A DNA stretch of 24,224 nt from Amoebophrya sp. AT5.2 (GCA_005223375.1 RXOD01004311.1:1-24224); one strand, 5' to 3'; shown: positions 8,676-20,171, counted from the first letter of the stretch. Notes: generated from the sequence alone by a model not told the origin. A program made the numbers and translations.

Positions 8676-10165
8676 ATGCCTCCTCGTCCACCAGCGTACG
8701 TGCAGACGTCTCTGCCGGTCTTGCTCGACCTCCAGAACCGGAACACGCGCGTGCAGATCGACTCCGGCGTCAGTCGTCCCTCGCAAAACCAGAAAACGGC
8801 TGCTGAGCTTTCGAAGGAAGAATGTGCCCGGATCATGCAGAGCAGCTGCGAGGAGTGGCTCGCGAGAAAGGGGATCGCCTGTAATACTTTCAGTTTTCAA
8901 CAAAAACCTGTATACTTACTTCTACTGGCAATGTCATATTTATCTTTTTAATGATTTGATGTTGATGTTGTTGAATTTATGTGGATCGATTGTCCTCCGC
9001 TTCAGCGCCGCTTTCTCGCGAGGACGACGTGCGGTTCTTTTGGGAATGGGTACGGGAATTCCACAATGAGTACAACGAGGACTGGTTTACGCGAAATATG
9101 CCTCGCCTCAAGCAAGAGTTCTTGCCCGTGTGGAGACAGACACACCGAAATCTAAGCGGAGCCGGCATAACTACGTCTCCGGGTGCCGGCGGCGGGGCCA
9201 CGAGCGGGGGTACTACCAACAGAAGCTATGTCTATGTTAGGATCGTCATGCTCATGTATTTGCCAACCCCAACGACTTTCTTGCTTTCATCAGGGAGTCA
9301 AGCAGTCGATCTACTTGGCGGCGGGGCGACAGAGCGCCAGACCGCACCTCCCGCCTTTCCCAGCGTAGAAGGCGTTTTGCCAACGTCAAGTAACGTGGAC
9401 GACCTCCTGAACTTAGCTCCGCCACCGGGTGGAGGCGCAGCATCATTAAGCGCTTCTTCGCGACCTTTCGCAACAACTGAAGGACATGCGCAGGGCGGTC
9501 CAGCTGCTGATCTTCTCGATACGGGTTCATTAGGCCACACCCTGCCGACCACAGCTGCTCCAGCCGCATCGGCACCCACGTCCAGTGGTGGGGGCTTGGA
9601 CATGGATTTGCTGTCGCTCGGCGGCGCTACGAGCAGCTCCGTTGGCCAAACGCAGCCGCAAGGTCGGGAGCCTGCCAAGGCAACTGAAATGGACTTGTTG
9701 AGCTCGGCTTTTAGCGGCATGCAGCTCGCAGGCACTGGCGCTTCGTCGACGAATTCTTTTTCTTCGTCTCCGGTGCCACCAGCTCTGGCTGTTCCTGCAA
9801 ATCCCGTTCCTGCTGTCCCTGTGGAACCAAATTCTCTCGACGATTTGATGTCTCTCAACATCTCCGCTCCACCGCCCCCGGGCCCAGGAACTACAGCACC
9901 GAATGCAGGCCGTTCGCAATCACAGTCCCCGCAGCAAAAATCTGACCCGTTGCTAGATCAGCTCGGAGATCTGCTGTCGGGTGTGACATTGAACGCTGAT
10001 GGCGACGTGAGCGCGCCCGTTGGAGCCGACGGCATCAAGTCTTCCCCGAGCACTGGTGGGGGCGGATCGCCAAGCGGTCCGAATTCGAAAAAGTCATCGC
10101 CAGGAGGCGGCGTTACCGGCAGCTCGTCGGCCGGGAAGGACCCGTTTGAAGGGCTGCTTGGATAG
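8676..10165 (+). CDS. Candidate clathrin/AP-binding adaptor with DLL motifs
   Basis: I do not recognise the family. Three exons fit by phase: 8676-8880, 9006-9209 and 9294-10165, about 426 aa. The first ~120 residues look folded, with aromatic, charged helices (FFWEWVREFHNEYNEDWF). The remaining ~300 residues are Ser/Gly/Pro/Ala-rich and carry spaced acidic-dileucine motifs: VDLLGG, VDDLLNLA, ADLLDTG, DMDLLSLGG, EMDLLSSAF, LDDLMSLN, DPLLDQLGDLLSG, ending DPFEGLLG. LLDLQ near residues 16-20 and LLNLA resemble clathrin boxes, and DPF is the AP-2 alpha-ear motif of endocytic accessory proteins. A disordered tail of short linear motifs is characteristic of such proteins, so a role in vesicle coat assembly is a reasonable inference. 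No ENTH, ANTH, VHS or GAT domain is evident. The second intron (84 bases) has no stop in frame. Confidence 0.72.
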
Positions 10166-11240
10166 CGGACAAGTTTCTCTTCGTAGATGTAGACAGCTAG
10201 GAGGCGGTAGACGCGGATGTTGCCTCTGCCTGCCAATGGATTCCGTCATTGTGGCCACGCAGGCATCGACATCGTTCACGATCTTCGCAAAAAACCCGCC
10301 GCGCGAACTCGACGCACAAGCACCTCTATATGGAAAAAATAAATTATGCACGGCATTTAGTCCTCCCGGTGTACCAGGAGAAGTGCACCACTAACTATGA
10401 GTACATCTGCTGTCTTGCACTGGAGTGTCTTGTTCGTGGTACGCTCACATAGGGCGTCGGCTTGTTGTACTGCGCTTTATTTGCCGTGGCAATCCTCGTA
10501 CTGTCACTGTGCAAATCAAACAACCGAAGCAGGTCAAAAGCGAGAACTACATAACGTGCTACGAGAGGAGCGAGAGATGGAGATGACGAGCAGGAGCAGC
10601 ACCAAGAGACCAGTCTATTGATTGTTCTTCCTCTGTTTCTTCGGTGACTTTGCCTTTCCAGGTCCGCTTCACCACAACAAGCTGCGGAAGATCACGTTCA
10701 GGCTCACGATCATCCTCGTGACATCAACTGCATCACAGGATTGGCGAAGGGGCCCACCGTCGTCATCACCCATCAGCTTCTTGTTTACACTTCTCTCTCC
10801 TCTACGGGACGACGACGACCTCCACTACGAAAGAACCGGCACACGAAAAGGAAAAAGCTTTACATCATACATACTTTTACTTATCTGCCCGTGGTGCGCG
10901 TTGTGCCCCATGGCTTGGGATCCTGTTTCTGGCCGGCGCAGTTGTCCCGAAGGGCACAGGATCTACGCACTCCGTCGCTAGTGCGGGAGACTACGGCGCT
11001 CACCGTCTCGCTTACCGTACTCTACTGAGCGCAAGCGCAATCGCAAAGCAAAATGTCGCTGGGTGACCTAAAGGCATGATCTCGGTCGTTTGCTGCGAAG
11101 CGCGTATACCGTGCCTGGCCTGTACATACTTTCTACTTTATTTCAACGTAAAACAGTAACAGAAGCAGAACTAGTGCATCTATTCCTCGTACTTCTTGAT
11201 ATACCAACCACGAACAGCAACATCAAAGCAGGACTTCAAG
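10166..11240. other. Intergenic region, no gene seen
   Basis: About 1.1 kb between two genes on the same strand. Several ORFs of 60-120 codons run through it on both strands, with unrelated, low-quality translations. A purine-rich GAGGAGCGAGAG-type patch lies at 10560-10610. I see no RNA gene, repeat or promoter element that can be supported. Confidence 0.5.
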
Positions 11241-14200
11241 ATGTCAGCGAGTCGTTTGTCCAGGTCGTTAAATGTTCTGCTTGCGTGCTGCACCCCGTTC
11301 GCGTCCGTGTTTCTGCTGTCGTCGTGGGTCGCAGTGGAGCAGGTAGCGCCGGTTTCCGCGCAGAAGTACATTATCGGGGACACGTTCATGAGTGGCGCCT
11401 TCAACATCAGCGAGAAGAGCGTGGAGTGCACGTCGCCGAACGCACCCTGCGGCTTCAACCTTGAGGCCGGCTGCTTCATGGGCAAGAGGTGTCCTCCGGT
11501 CGTCATCTTCGAGGGAGAGCTCAGCGGAACCATCGAAATGGAAAACTGCGACGTGGGAGTCATGTACAACTTGTTTTTACGCTCGCATGACAACACCATC
11601 TCATTCTCAGATGGCCCAAAGAACAAAAATCGACACTCGCAGGTATAGCTTCGTGAATCATGCGAATAACGACAACGGGGTAGTGGTGCAGCACAAGGGC
11701 GGGCTGTTTGGTGCGGTCGGTGTAGCACAGTACGGCGTGGGGAACTGCTTCTGTTACACCACCTCGAAATTGCTGTGCGGGCAGAGATAGATTGGTGCCT
11801 CGCTTTTGCATGCTGCATCTCTATCGACTCGCTGCAACGAACAGCTTGACTCATTCGTCTCGGCTTGCAGCTGCAGATGGACGAGAAAGCCAATGCATGC
11901 AACAAGATCATACGATGAGCGCCACGCGGGAGCTTCTCCGCGTAAAGGAATTCGCGGGATCAGTCGTGAAGATTCGCATCGAGCTCGATTTCTTCGACCT
12001 GTACGTTCGTTCACGTTGTATTCGTTTCTTCGAGCAGCAGTTAGCGATCCCTTCTCATCGAGAAATAAAGTCTGAGTGCGCAAATAAGAGATGAGAGAGT
12101 GACAGAGACGACAAACAAACACGCGCGACATCATGGAGCAGAAGAATTCCAAATCGCGACAGAAGAAAAAACAAAAACGAAAAATAGTCTGCGTCGTGCT
12201 GGTAAAAACGAAAGGACATGCTTCTATCTTCTTCTAGCGAGTTTTGCACTAATTTTTGAAAAGATTTGAATTTGTAGTTATTGCTTTCACCCAGCGGAGC
12301 TCGAGCTAGCAGGTGGAAACGCACAAAATAATGTCGCGGCACCCTTTTGAACAGTGAGGGCGCATGCGCATCGGCTTAGGTGCGAGCACGAACCAAGTTC
12401 AGCAACAGTACTCACAGTGACCTCGTCCACGTCACACCGAGAGCATGTCGACATCGTCCGTCGACCATCTGCTGGGGGTGGCCGCACGAGTAGGCGGCGA
12501 TGGATTTCTGCAAGCAAAAGAGCGGCGTGCCGAGCAGCCTGTCGTAAGCAAAACCGACTCCAACAGCACCAACTACACGAACTCGAACACCTCCGACTTT
12601 ATTTCAGTTGAGGTCTTCAAGATGGGCGGTGCGTCAATTTTCTGCGACTCCGTGCCGCTCGACTTGACCGTGAGGCAGCTCCTCGACGAATACGTGTGTC
12701 CGACTGTCGAGGGGCAGTGTGAGACTTTTTACGGCGACAGGATGCGGCAGATCTTGAACGAAATCCATCGCGACCACATCGAAAATCAAGTAAGGCCGCT
12801 GGACGAAAGGCGTGGCGCGAGTCCGACCATAATCACCGAGGTGGAGGCCGTAAAGCACAAAAGAATCATTTTGGATAGCAAGCGGAGGGGCCCCATGAAT
12901 GTCATAGCGGGCGCGCCGAGTGGTCAGCCAGCCCCAGCCTCGTTCGAGTTCGGGCCTCATCTTAGCGACCAGCAGGACGCAGTCGCATACGCAGAGGCGG
13001 GGGCCGGTTTATTTGAATCTTCAGGTGCGCGTGCGGTTGCGGAAGCAGCTGGAGGCGGTGCTGGCGATTTATTAGGATCCAGCACAACGTCAACGAGCAG
13101 TAGCATCATCGATTCAGAAGAAGCAGTGCCAGTGGGCGAAATAGAGGTTTTCACGGCGTTTGTGGCGCCCGTTGAAGTCTGCTTCTGCCCCGCCCCTGAA
13201 GTAGGCATCTCGGAGCTGATCTACTCCCGGAATGGGGCTGCGACGTTTTTGAACATGGGACCGGTACGCTCGACGAGGGACGATTCGCGCACGAGTCGAG
13301 ACAAGGAGCGAGACGTCGATGACAATTCAATCATCAGAAGGGACGTTGTAATCGGCGCCTTAGCGACGAAGCTTGCCTCCAGGTGCGTCAGCTCCAGCGA
13401 CCTTGAACAGGATGAAGCTTACCGGCTTTGCTCTTCCCTGGTCCCATTCATTGCGTTGGTGGCGGAAAACAACAAAGAAGCGCTCTTCGACCTTCTCCTC
13501 TCTCACTTCTTTCCGTACCTGCTGTCGACGAGAAAAGTCTCCTTCTTCCAGAGAACTGGCAGCTTCGTGGTTCACATGGGGTCTCCCCTTATCGGTGTAA
13601 CGCCGCTACTGGACAAGACTGCTGGTTGGAGTGAAGAGATGATCAGCGACGCGAAGCAGGCGCAGCCACTCGCACGTCACGTTGGCGCGGCAGCACAAGG
13701 ACGTACAGCCTACACTTCCCTGCTCGTGGCGGATGATACTCGAATAGCTACAGCAAATACAACCACGACATCTTCCACCGTGGTGGAAGCGAGCGGGAGG
13801 GAAATGAACGAGTCGGAACGAGATCGACGCGGCCACGTCTGCGACGCGAACCCGCAGAAAGAAGCGAACGCAGATTGCAGAATCGGGCGGGCCGACTGCG
13901 AGCATTGGTTGGAAATTTCGCAGATCGACAAGCAGGGCTACAAAAAAACCGCATCGCGTTCTGGTCGACGCGTCCCCCGAGGCGGTTCGACGTACACTTT
14001 ATGTTTTTCGTCGCCAGCGGACCGCGAAGTTGCCATCGGCACGATACAACACCTGAATCTCCGCTGCGCCCGGCAAAGCCACCACAGCGACAACTGGTCT
14101 CCGCGCGAGATCTTCATGCGTCGCATCCATTCAGATTACATCCGCGAGAAGCTCCTGCTGGAAAGCAATAGTAGTAGAACAGCGTCTGGGGCGTCGTCAC

Positions 14201-14712
14201 CGGCGGAGGCACTCGAAATATACGACCTGTACGAATCGCTAGCGGTAAACCGGAGCTACTGGCACATGTTCACAGAATCCGGGCAAGATGTTTTCGGTGC
14301 ATTAGATAATCTTCAGCAGCGACCGCAAAGCGTCTCCGACTCAGGTACCGCCGCAACATCACAACTGAACGCCGGCAGCACGAAAGAAACGAAGTCAACG
14401 ATTGCAGCAGCTCCACCACCACCATCAAAAACAGATCCGCAGCTACTGCGGAAGGACGGCGAGGCCACACTTCGAGAAATTCTCGCGCACCAACTGTACA
14501 GCTTCGGCGGCGCTGACGATGACGACCTCAAGGATTGGGCTTCTGATTCTCCATCTTTCCGGGATATGAACAACTCTTCACACAGCGTATCGCTTTGGCT
14601 AACGATCAATGCTGCCGCGTTTCCCGACACACACGCGATCCAGGAAGTGCTCAGCGAGGAACCACGGCCCCGCTCGCACGAGAACCTGGACCTCCGGGCA
14701 CGGGCGCGCTGA
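11241..14712 (+). CDS. Secreted or membrane-anchored protein, unknown family
   Basis: I do not recognise this protein. The ATG at 11241 opens a signal peptide or anchor (LNVLLACCTPFASVFLLSSW, residues 10-29). A Cys-containing region follows (residues 40-105; CTSPNAPCGF, CFMGKRC). The phase-consistent model uses exons 11241-11563, 11611-11642, 11871-12000 or 12017, and a last exon to 14712, about 870 aa. The joined sequence reads smoothly across the first two junctions (ENCDVGV|IWPKEQKSTLA|AADGRESQ). The last exon starts at 12608 (after TTTATTTCAG, phase 1, with a GTATTC donor at 12018) or at 12567 (phase 2, with a GTACGT donor at 12001). The main exon alternates folded-looking stretches (DLTVRQLLDEYVCP; VPFIALVAENNKEALFDLLL; SPREIFMRRIHSDYIREKLL) with Ser/Thr/Ala-rich linkers. 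An unspliced start at 12445 would drop the signal peptide. Confidence 0.7.
11564..11610 (+). other. 47-base intron
   Basis: It starts GTACAACTTG and ends CATTCTCAG. Removing it, and the next intron after a 32-base exon, is the only arrangement I found that keeps the signal-peptide exon in frame with 11871 onward. It is the shortest intron in the window. Confidence 0.55.
11611..11642 (+). other. 32-base microexon
   Basis: It lies between a CATTCTCAG acceptor and a GTATAG donor, enters in phase 2 and leaves in phase 1, and encodes about WPKEQKSTLA. Without it the flanking exons are out of frame with each other. Confidence 0.5.
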
Positions 14713-16109
14713 GTCGCCGAGTTATGTCGAGGGCGGCGCGGGCGTAGTTGATGAACTAGAACTACTGTCGACGGATGGGGTTGGGGTTCTTCTTCTTTTC
14801 AAAAGCCTGCTGTCATCAATAGCCTTCCGTTTGAAGCCAAAGTCCGCGATCCCTGTTCCAAGAACGTGAACGATCGATCCTCTTGCACCCTTGCTTGCAT
14901 TGCGAGCAAGCGGCGCTACCGCCGCGGCCCCGCTGTGCGTGTGGGACCTTCATCACCTTCTTTTTGCTATGGAGACAGATAAAGAAGAACTGAATCAGAC
15001 ACTGACACAGAGCAAAGAGCTGTTATCGTGGTCGTCCACTGGGTAAAGCCAAAGTAGACAGACCGTCGAAAAGTGTCACGAAATGTAATTGAGTTTTTTG
15101 TTTTTAGAAGAGCAAATTTTGGTATAGCAAGCGGCTCGTGTATCCTGATACGGACTCGATAATGAGAAAAGTAAACTAAAACTTTGAAGAACGACGTTCG
15201 TGCTGCTGTGCTGCCGCGAGGCCGCCAATCCCAATGCCCGGATGTCACTCTCCGGTCCCGATCGGGGAGGCCTTGACAAGAACTTGATTTTGTGATCATG
15301 TTGCTGGGGGTTTTCTCTTGTGTGGCTCTGGTCAGGACCGAGAGCACGCTGACGTCGTCGAAGATCAGAGTTTTTGAATCTAAAGAGTTAAGTACATCGG
15401 GATTCTTTATTTTCTCCTTCGTGAACAAATCATCTTCGCCACGTTCGTTGTATCGTCTTCGGTCCGTGCTCGATCGTAGTGAGAGTCCTTGACGATGAAG
15501 AGTGTGTGCTTATTCGTTTACGTGCTCAGTGTTAAGCTTATGTTTGTAAGATCAATGTGCGATGAGAGGCGGCCTGGAAAACGCGGCAAAACAAATCGAA
15601 TTTGCGTCGCCGCGCAGAGAGATGGGCGCAGCTGCAAATCGACATCGAATCATCTTGCTTCGTAAAAATTGTCGGAAGAGTAAATAGCCAAGTACTTCTC
15701 GTCGGTGGATAAGTACATCGAGTTACCTTTACGTAAGTAGTCAGCCTTAGACTTAATAGTGCAAAAACATGGTTCTGGCCCGATGGTCGACGTGTTAAAA
15801 ATCTAATATTTATTTTTATGCGCAACAACAACTTCTGCATCCATCAGCAATCTTTACAAGCCTTCTATCGAAAATGTGTCGGCCGCCTCGGCGATCGTTT
15901 GACGACGAGCCTACCCACTGCTGGCACATCCGTTCTACTAGTAGGTGACACGAGGTGGATGTGCATGTGTTGAATGAGACTGGAAGATTGCCCCACTTGC
16001 TATTGACGACGATCACAACGAGGTGGGCGATCAGTTCAAGGACCACACCTCCGATTCAAGAACTTCAGCGGTTTTTCGTGGTGACCCACTGGACGCGCGC
16101 GACCGCAAG
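14713..16109. other. Intergenic region, no gene seen
   Basis: About 1.4 kb between two genes on the same strand. It holds a small hairpin at 14890-14910 and AT-rich patches with TACTT/AAGTA words around 15690-15750. A + frame from 15298 starts with a hydrophobic run (MLLGVFSCVALVRTES) but ends at 15492 without further support. A 153-codon - strand frame (14967-15428) has no recognisable feature. Both are most likely chance. Confidence 0.45.
14890..14910. repeat. Small hairpin downstream of a gene
   Basis: CTTGCTTGC and GCGAGCAAG pair over nine positions, one of them a wobble, around the loop ATT. It lies about 180 bases after the stop codon of the preceding gene, so it may be part of its 3' UTR. 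No U-run follows. Confidence 0.4.
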
Positions 16110-19100
16110 ATGGACGCCCCGACCCAGCGCCGGAGGACTGCAGCTGCGTACCAGCGCGAGCCACCGCGCTTCCACTTTCTTGATTGCCTGCTCCGCGAAC
16201 TAGCCGCCACCTCCAAATTCGTTTTCCGACGGTGCCAGTTTCTCGTTGGCGCGTCTGTTTTCGAGCTGCTTTTCGGCATCTTTCTCCTCACCGTGCTCTT
16301 CACTTTGCCGTATTTCTCCGATGCAACGAACTCGTCGCTGGAGCTGGACATTGCGTGCGGGGTGCTTCGCGTCCTCGGCGCGATACTTCTGCTACACGCC
16401 GGCGCCGCGCGCACCAAGTTCAGTCTGCGGCTGTACTTCTACCTGTTTCTGATTGCGAACTTGCTGCTGATCTTGCTGCACCAATTGCCGCAGACCTTCG
16501 ATTCCGACGCGCTAAACTGCCAATGCCGCTACTCTGCGGGGTTGGATGGGTTTTCAAAGTGCGAGTTCCTCCGGCTCTTCGACTCGTCGCTGCAGAACCC
16601 GTACGCAGACCCCCAGTTTCACCCGCGCGAGTTTCTGAGTCCACCTTACGGGGTTGACTTCGAGGGTCCGCCCGTGGACACGAGTTTGCCTTTGCCCATG
16701 GACGGCTCTAGCGGTCTTTTCGGTACGGACTCCAGTGCCGCGGGTTCGGGACAGTTTGGAAATTTAGCGCCACACTTCCGGCGACCGCCCGTGCGACCGC
16801 GCCGCTACACGACAATGGAGGGGTTGCTCGAGGATTTGGGGTTGATCGAGAAACCCCCAGATCCGCCCGACGAACTGGTGGAAAGTCACAAAACGATTGT
16901 GGTGCACCACCGGCAAACAAATGCCGGGGGTCATTCAGGAAAAAGCACGTCATTCGCCGCATCGATAAAAACGAAAAAAATTGAAAAAGAGGACGACGAT
17001 CGCGCCCAGCAAAATCAAGCGCCTCAAGGAATAGGTCAACAAGGAAAAGTAGGTGGTGGTCTTGCTGCTGCGGATGATCGGACGAGTCAGGCGTCCGGAT
17101 CGGGCTCCGCGGCGATGATAGTACGCCATAGCGCATCCGCATGGCAGAAGACGAGCGGTCCTCCTGTTGCAGCTACCACTGCGCCGCCTGGTGCTGAAGC
17201 AGCCGGTGGTGCTGAAACACCCGGCAGCGAGCCGTCGGAAGTACTAGGAGGAGCAGGTCAGGCCCAGGAGGAACAGCCAATATCATCCGCAAGTGCAGCT
17301 CCTGCAGGTGGAGCAGGTGCTGACACAGCTACAGATGGAGCTTTATCACCAGGGGGTGGCGTCGCTGCAGCTGGCCCTTCAGGTCCCGCTGGCTCGGCAG
17401 AACAAGCTCCAACTGAATCAGAACCTTCGCAACCACTTCCACTGCAACCGGCAGCGCCACAAGCTCCAGCTGCTGCTGCAGAAGATACGGGGAGCGACTC
17501 TCCAGCACCGGTCTCACTGTCTGCCCCCTCTGGAAGTGCGAGCGCAACTGTAACAGATCCTGCAAACGCAGGAAGCCAGAACATCCAGGCGCAGGAGAAT
17601 GTCGGAGATAAATCGAAGCTCCTCCGCGTATTGCAGAACTTGCTGTGGCCAGCATCTTCTGCTTCTGCCCCGAGTCCTGTAGCGGGAACCTCCGCAGGAA
17701 CTGAAGCAGGCCCAGACGTCGGGAAAGCGGTTTCTCCGCCGCCTCCGCCCGATGTCCCGCAGTCGGCACAGAGCGAAGCCGGCGCAGCAGTTGCGGATGG
17801 AAATGCAGCTGTTGGTGCGGGTTTGGCAGTACAACAGACGGCGACCGCGGTGGGCGGCCCCGTTGTGCCTCCCGCGGAACCTGAAGAGCAGAAGCCACAA
17901 CCAACGCCCGACGTAACCCTCCTAGGCATTAAGGTGCCGGGGACGGACGTTCAGTTTCCGATCCCTCCTGCTCCGTCCTTCATGGAGCTCGGGGAGCGCA
18001 TCGAGCGCGGTGCCTTGGACTACCTCATCAACTGCTTCACGCAAAATCCGCAGATGATCGACACCTTATACAAGTCGCCATCGATGATGACGAACGAAGT
18101 AAGGACCGCGCTTCTCGGGGGGAAGTGCTCGCTCGGAGGAGCTGCCACCAGCGCAGCCGCGCCGTCAACTGTTACGTTCACCACAGCAGGAGTCGGAGCA
18201 TCATCAGCTGCTCTTACGCCCCCGCTGGTTCTGCAACAGCAAGAGTCTCAACAGCAGGCTTACCCACCGCCTGCTGCCGTGCCGACGCCCCCTGTTCGCC
18301 ACTCCGTCCTGGTGGTCACATCAAAGCCTGCACTTGCGCCCCAGCGGGTGTTATTGCAGCAGCCGGAGGCCGAGAAGGCTCCGCAGCAGAAGGCGGAAGT
18401 TAACCCCGTGATAAACATTTACGCCGGCCCAGGGGGAGCTGCGGGGCAGCCGCCGATGATGTCCCCCGGCGTTTCTCTCGGCGGAAACGGCATCCAGGTC
18501 GCGGGTGGCGTTCTCCCGCCGTCGGGTGTTCCTGCAATGATCTACGCACCCACGACGACGTCCCCTCTGATGGGCGTGCCTGCTAGCACTTACCCTGGCT
18601 TCGGCTATGGCTGGGGCGCTCCCGCCTGGAACTACGAAGTGCCTGGAACTTCAAGCCCAACCCGTGTTGTGGTGCCGGTAGTGGCCTCCCCAGGAGGATC
18701 ACAGGCGGCGCAGCTCGCAGCCTCCTTTGAACTGAAGCTCCAGGAGCTGTCGCGGAAGCTGGAAAAACGGATCGACGACCTACAGCAACTTCTTCTCGCA
18801 CAAAGAAGCACCATGACAGTACAGAAGGAGGACGTAGCAACTCTGAAGCCTGTAGCGCCTGCGCCACCGCAGCCGCAAGAGCCACCTCATGCGCAGGTGG
18901 TACTGGTCCAACCAGCGCCAGCAGCAGCAAAACCTCCCATCCCCGAAGAAACTACTGTGCCAGCCGCAACTGCAGCAACTGTACTGTGAATGTTCCGCGC
19001 GTAGTACCTTTTATGAGTAGGAGTACTTCTTTTCTATATTTACTCACCTCCTACAGGTACAGTATACAGTCCACCTCCTCGTCTCAAACGACGTACGAGA

Positions 19101-19708
19101 ATGATTTAAAACCAAATTATAACCTTAAAAACTAGGTCGTCTCGCCGGCGCCACCAGCTGCTCCAGCTCCGGTCGCTGCACAACCACAACCACAACGGCA
19201 AAGTACTGCTGCTCCTGGGGCTACTGTCGCAACACCAGATCATCCAACCTCGAAGTCGATCGACGCTAGTCCCGGCGTGAAGGCGAATGATGCAGCTGCA
19301 GCTGCGAATGAAAGTACTGAAAAAAAAGCTGCCCCGGGCCCGCAGCCCCAAGCACCAAGAGCTCCAGTTCCGCCGACCCCACCGCCGACCCCACCACCGC
19401 CAGCAGCAGCAACAGCATCAGCATCTTCATCGAAGGATAGCCCCCGTGTGCCCGTCTCTACCAAGGGCCAGCTCGCCACGATGCAAGCAGACCACGACGC
19501 CGTCCTCTTCTCCGTTTCGTCCAAGTGCGGCATCAAGCTCGCGGACGAGACAGCAAACATCGTCAAGAACCTGAACACCGTAGAGGACGCCACCTTCCTC
19601 CAGCGGCACGAGGGTCATTTGGAGCGGAACGATGGGGAGCACGGGAGCTCCAGAAGACTCGAGACCATAACGCGCCAGTTCTACCAATTCGAATCCAACC
19701 GGGCACCT
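16110..19708 (+). CDS. Giant membrane protein, N-terminal part
   Basis: Unknown family. Exon 16110-18980 (957 codons) joins exon 19136-19708 (191 codons) in phase 0 across a GTACTG..CTAG intron. Residues 43-67, 78-97 and 107-125 are hydrophobic and predict three membrane helices. They are followed by a Cys-rich segment (NCQCRYSAGLDGFSKCEF, about 136-153). Then come several hundred residues rich in Ala, Pro, Gly, Gln and Ser; an ordered island at about 600-680 (PSFMELGERIERGALDYLIN, then CFTQNPQMIDTLY); more linker; and a likely coiled coil near the end of the first exon (FELKLQELSRKLEKRIDDLQ). The second exon ends with another ordered stretch (CGIKLADETANIVKNLNT). The ATG at 16110 is the first in this frame; upstream codons are open but lack ATG. 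It probably continues into the open frame from 20172 onward, but that junction is unresolved. Confidence 0.72.
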
Positions 19709-20120
19709 GTAACTCTACAGGATTAAGGCCAAGACGCGAACAACTTGCTACCGAGGTCGTGGAACAAGAAAGAAGTAGATTTCGTAATCGTAGAAATAAG
19801 ATCATATAGATGAAGATAAAACTGGACTTGTATATACAAGCTGAAGCTCGAACCCATCGTGGTAGCACGCCAACGCGGCGGACAAGCGCTTTCTAAAATG
19901 CGACTTTCGCAGTTGGTTCGAGCTCTTTCTCTTGCAACGAACGGGAATGGGTATCTCTAAATCTTCTAGATGTCAGACACAGAGACAGACTAATGAGCAG
20001 GAGCAGCAGCACTCGGCAGCTGCGGCGAGGACTCGATCGTCCTGGGCTCTACCACTACTGGTTGCTGGCCGTTAAATTTTTCTCGTGGTGTAGCTGTAGC
20101 AGGTACTGCTCGCTTAATTA

Positions 20121-20171
20121 TGCTAGTTGTAGACAATGTTCTTATTTTCACGACCATCGTGCTAGTTGTAG
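20121..20171 (+). repeat. Duplicated TGCTAGTTGTAG at splice-acceptor region
   Basis: The 12-mer occurs at 20121-20132 and 20160-20171. Each copy ends in TAG, so they form two possible 3' splice sites 39 bases (13 codons) apart and in the same phase. Confidence 0.5.

Noticed and set aside
11196..11240. Start of the secreted protein gene at 11196
   Set aside because: That codon is TTG. The ATG at 11241 gives a proper signal peptide.
14967..15428. 153-codon - strand frame in a spacer
   Set aside because: No domain, no splice context, and orientation opposite to all supported genes; probably chance.
15298..15492. Short + frame with hydrophobic start (MLLGVFSCVALVRTES)
   Set aside because: Only 65 codons, no splice partner and no conserved motif; the hydrophobic start alone is too weak.
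16023..16109. Longer start of the giant protein at 16023
   Set aside because: The codon there is GTG; in a eukaryotic gene the first ATG of the frame, at 16110, is preferred, and it directly precedes the basic N-terminus and first membrane helix.
17258..17929. 223-codon - strand frame opposite the giant gene
   Set aside because: It is the complement of an Ala/Pro/Gly-rich linker, whose GC-rich codons leave the opposite strand free of stops.
19661..19710. TTCGAATCC-like tRNA T-loop word
   Set aside because: It lies inside a coding exon and no A box or acceptor stem is found at the right distance on either strand.
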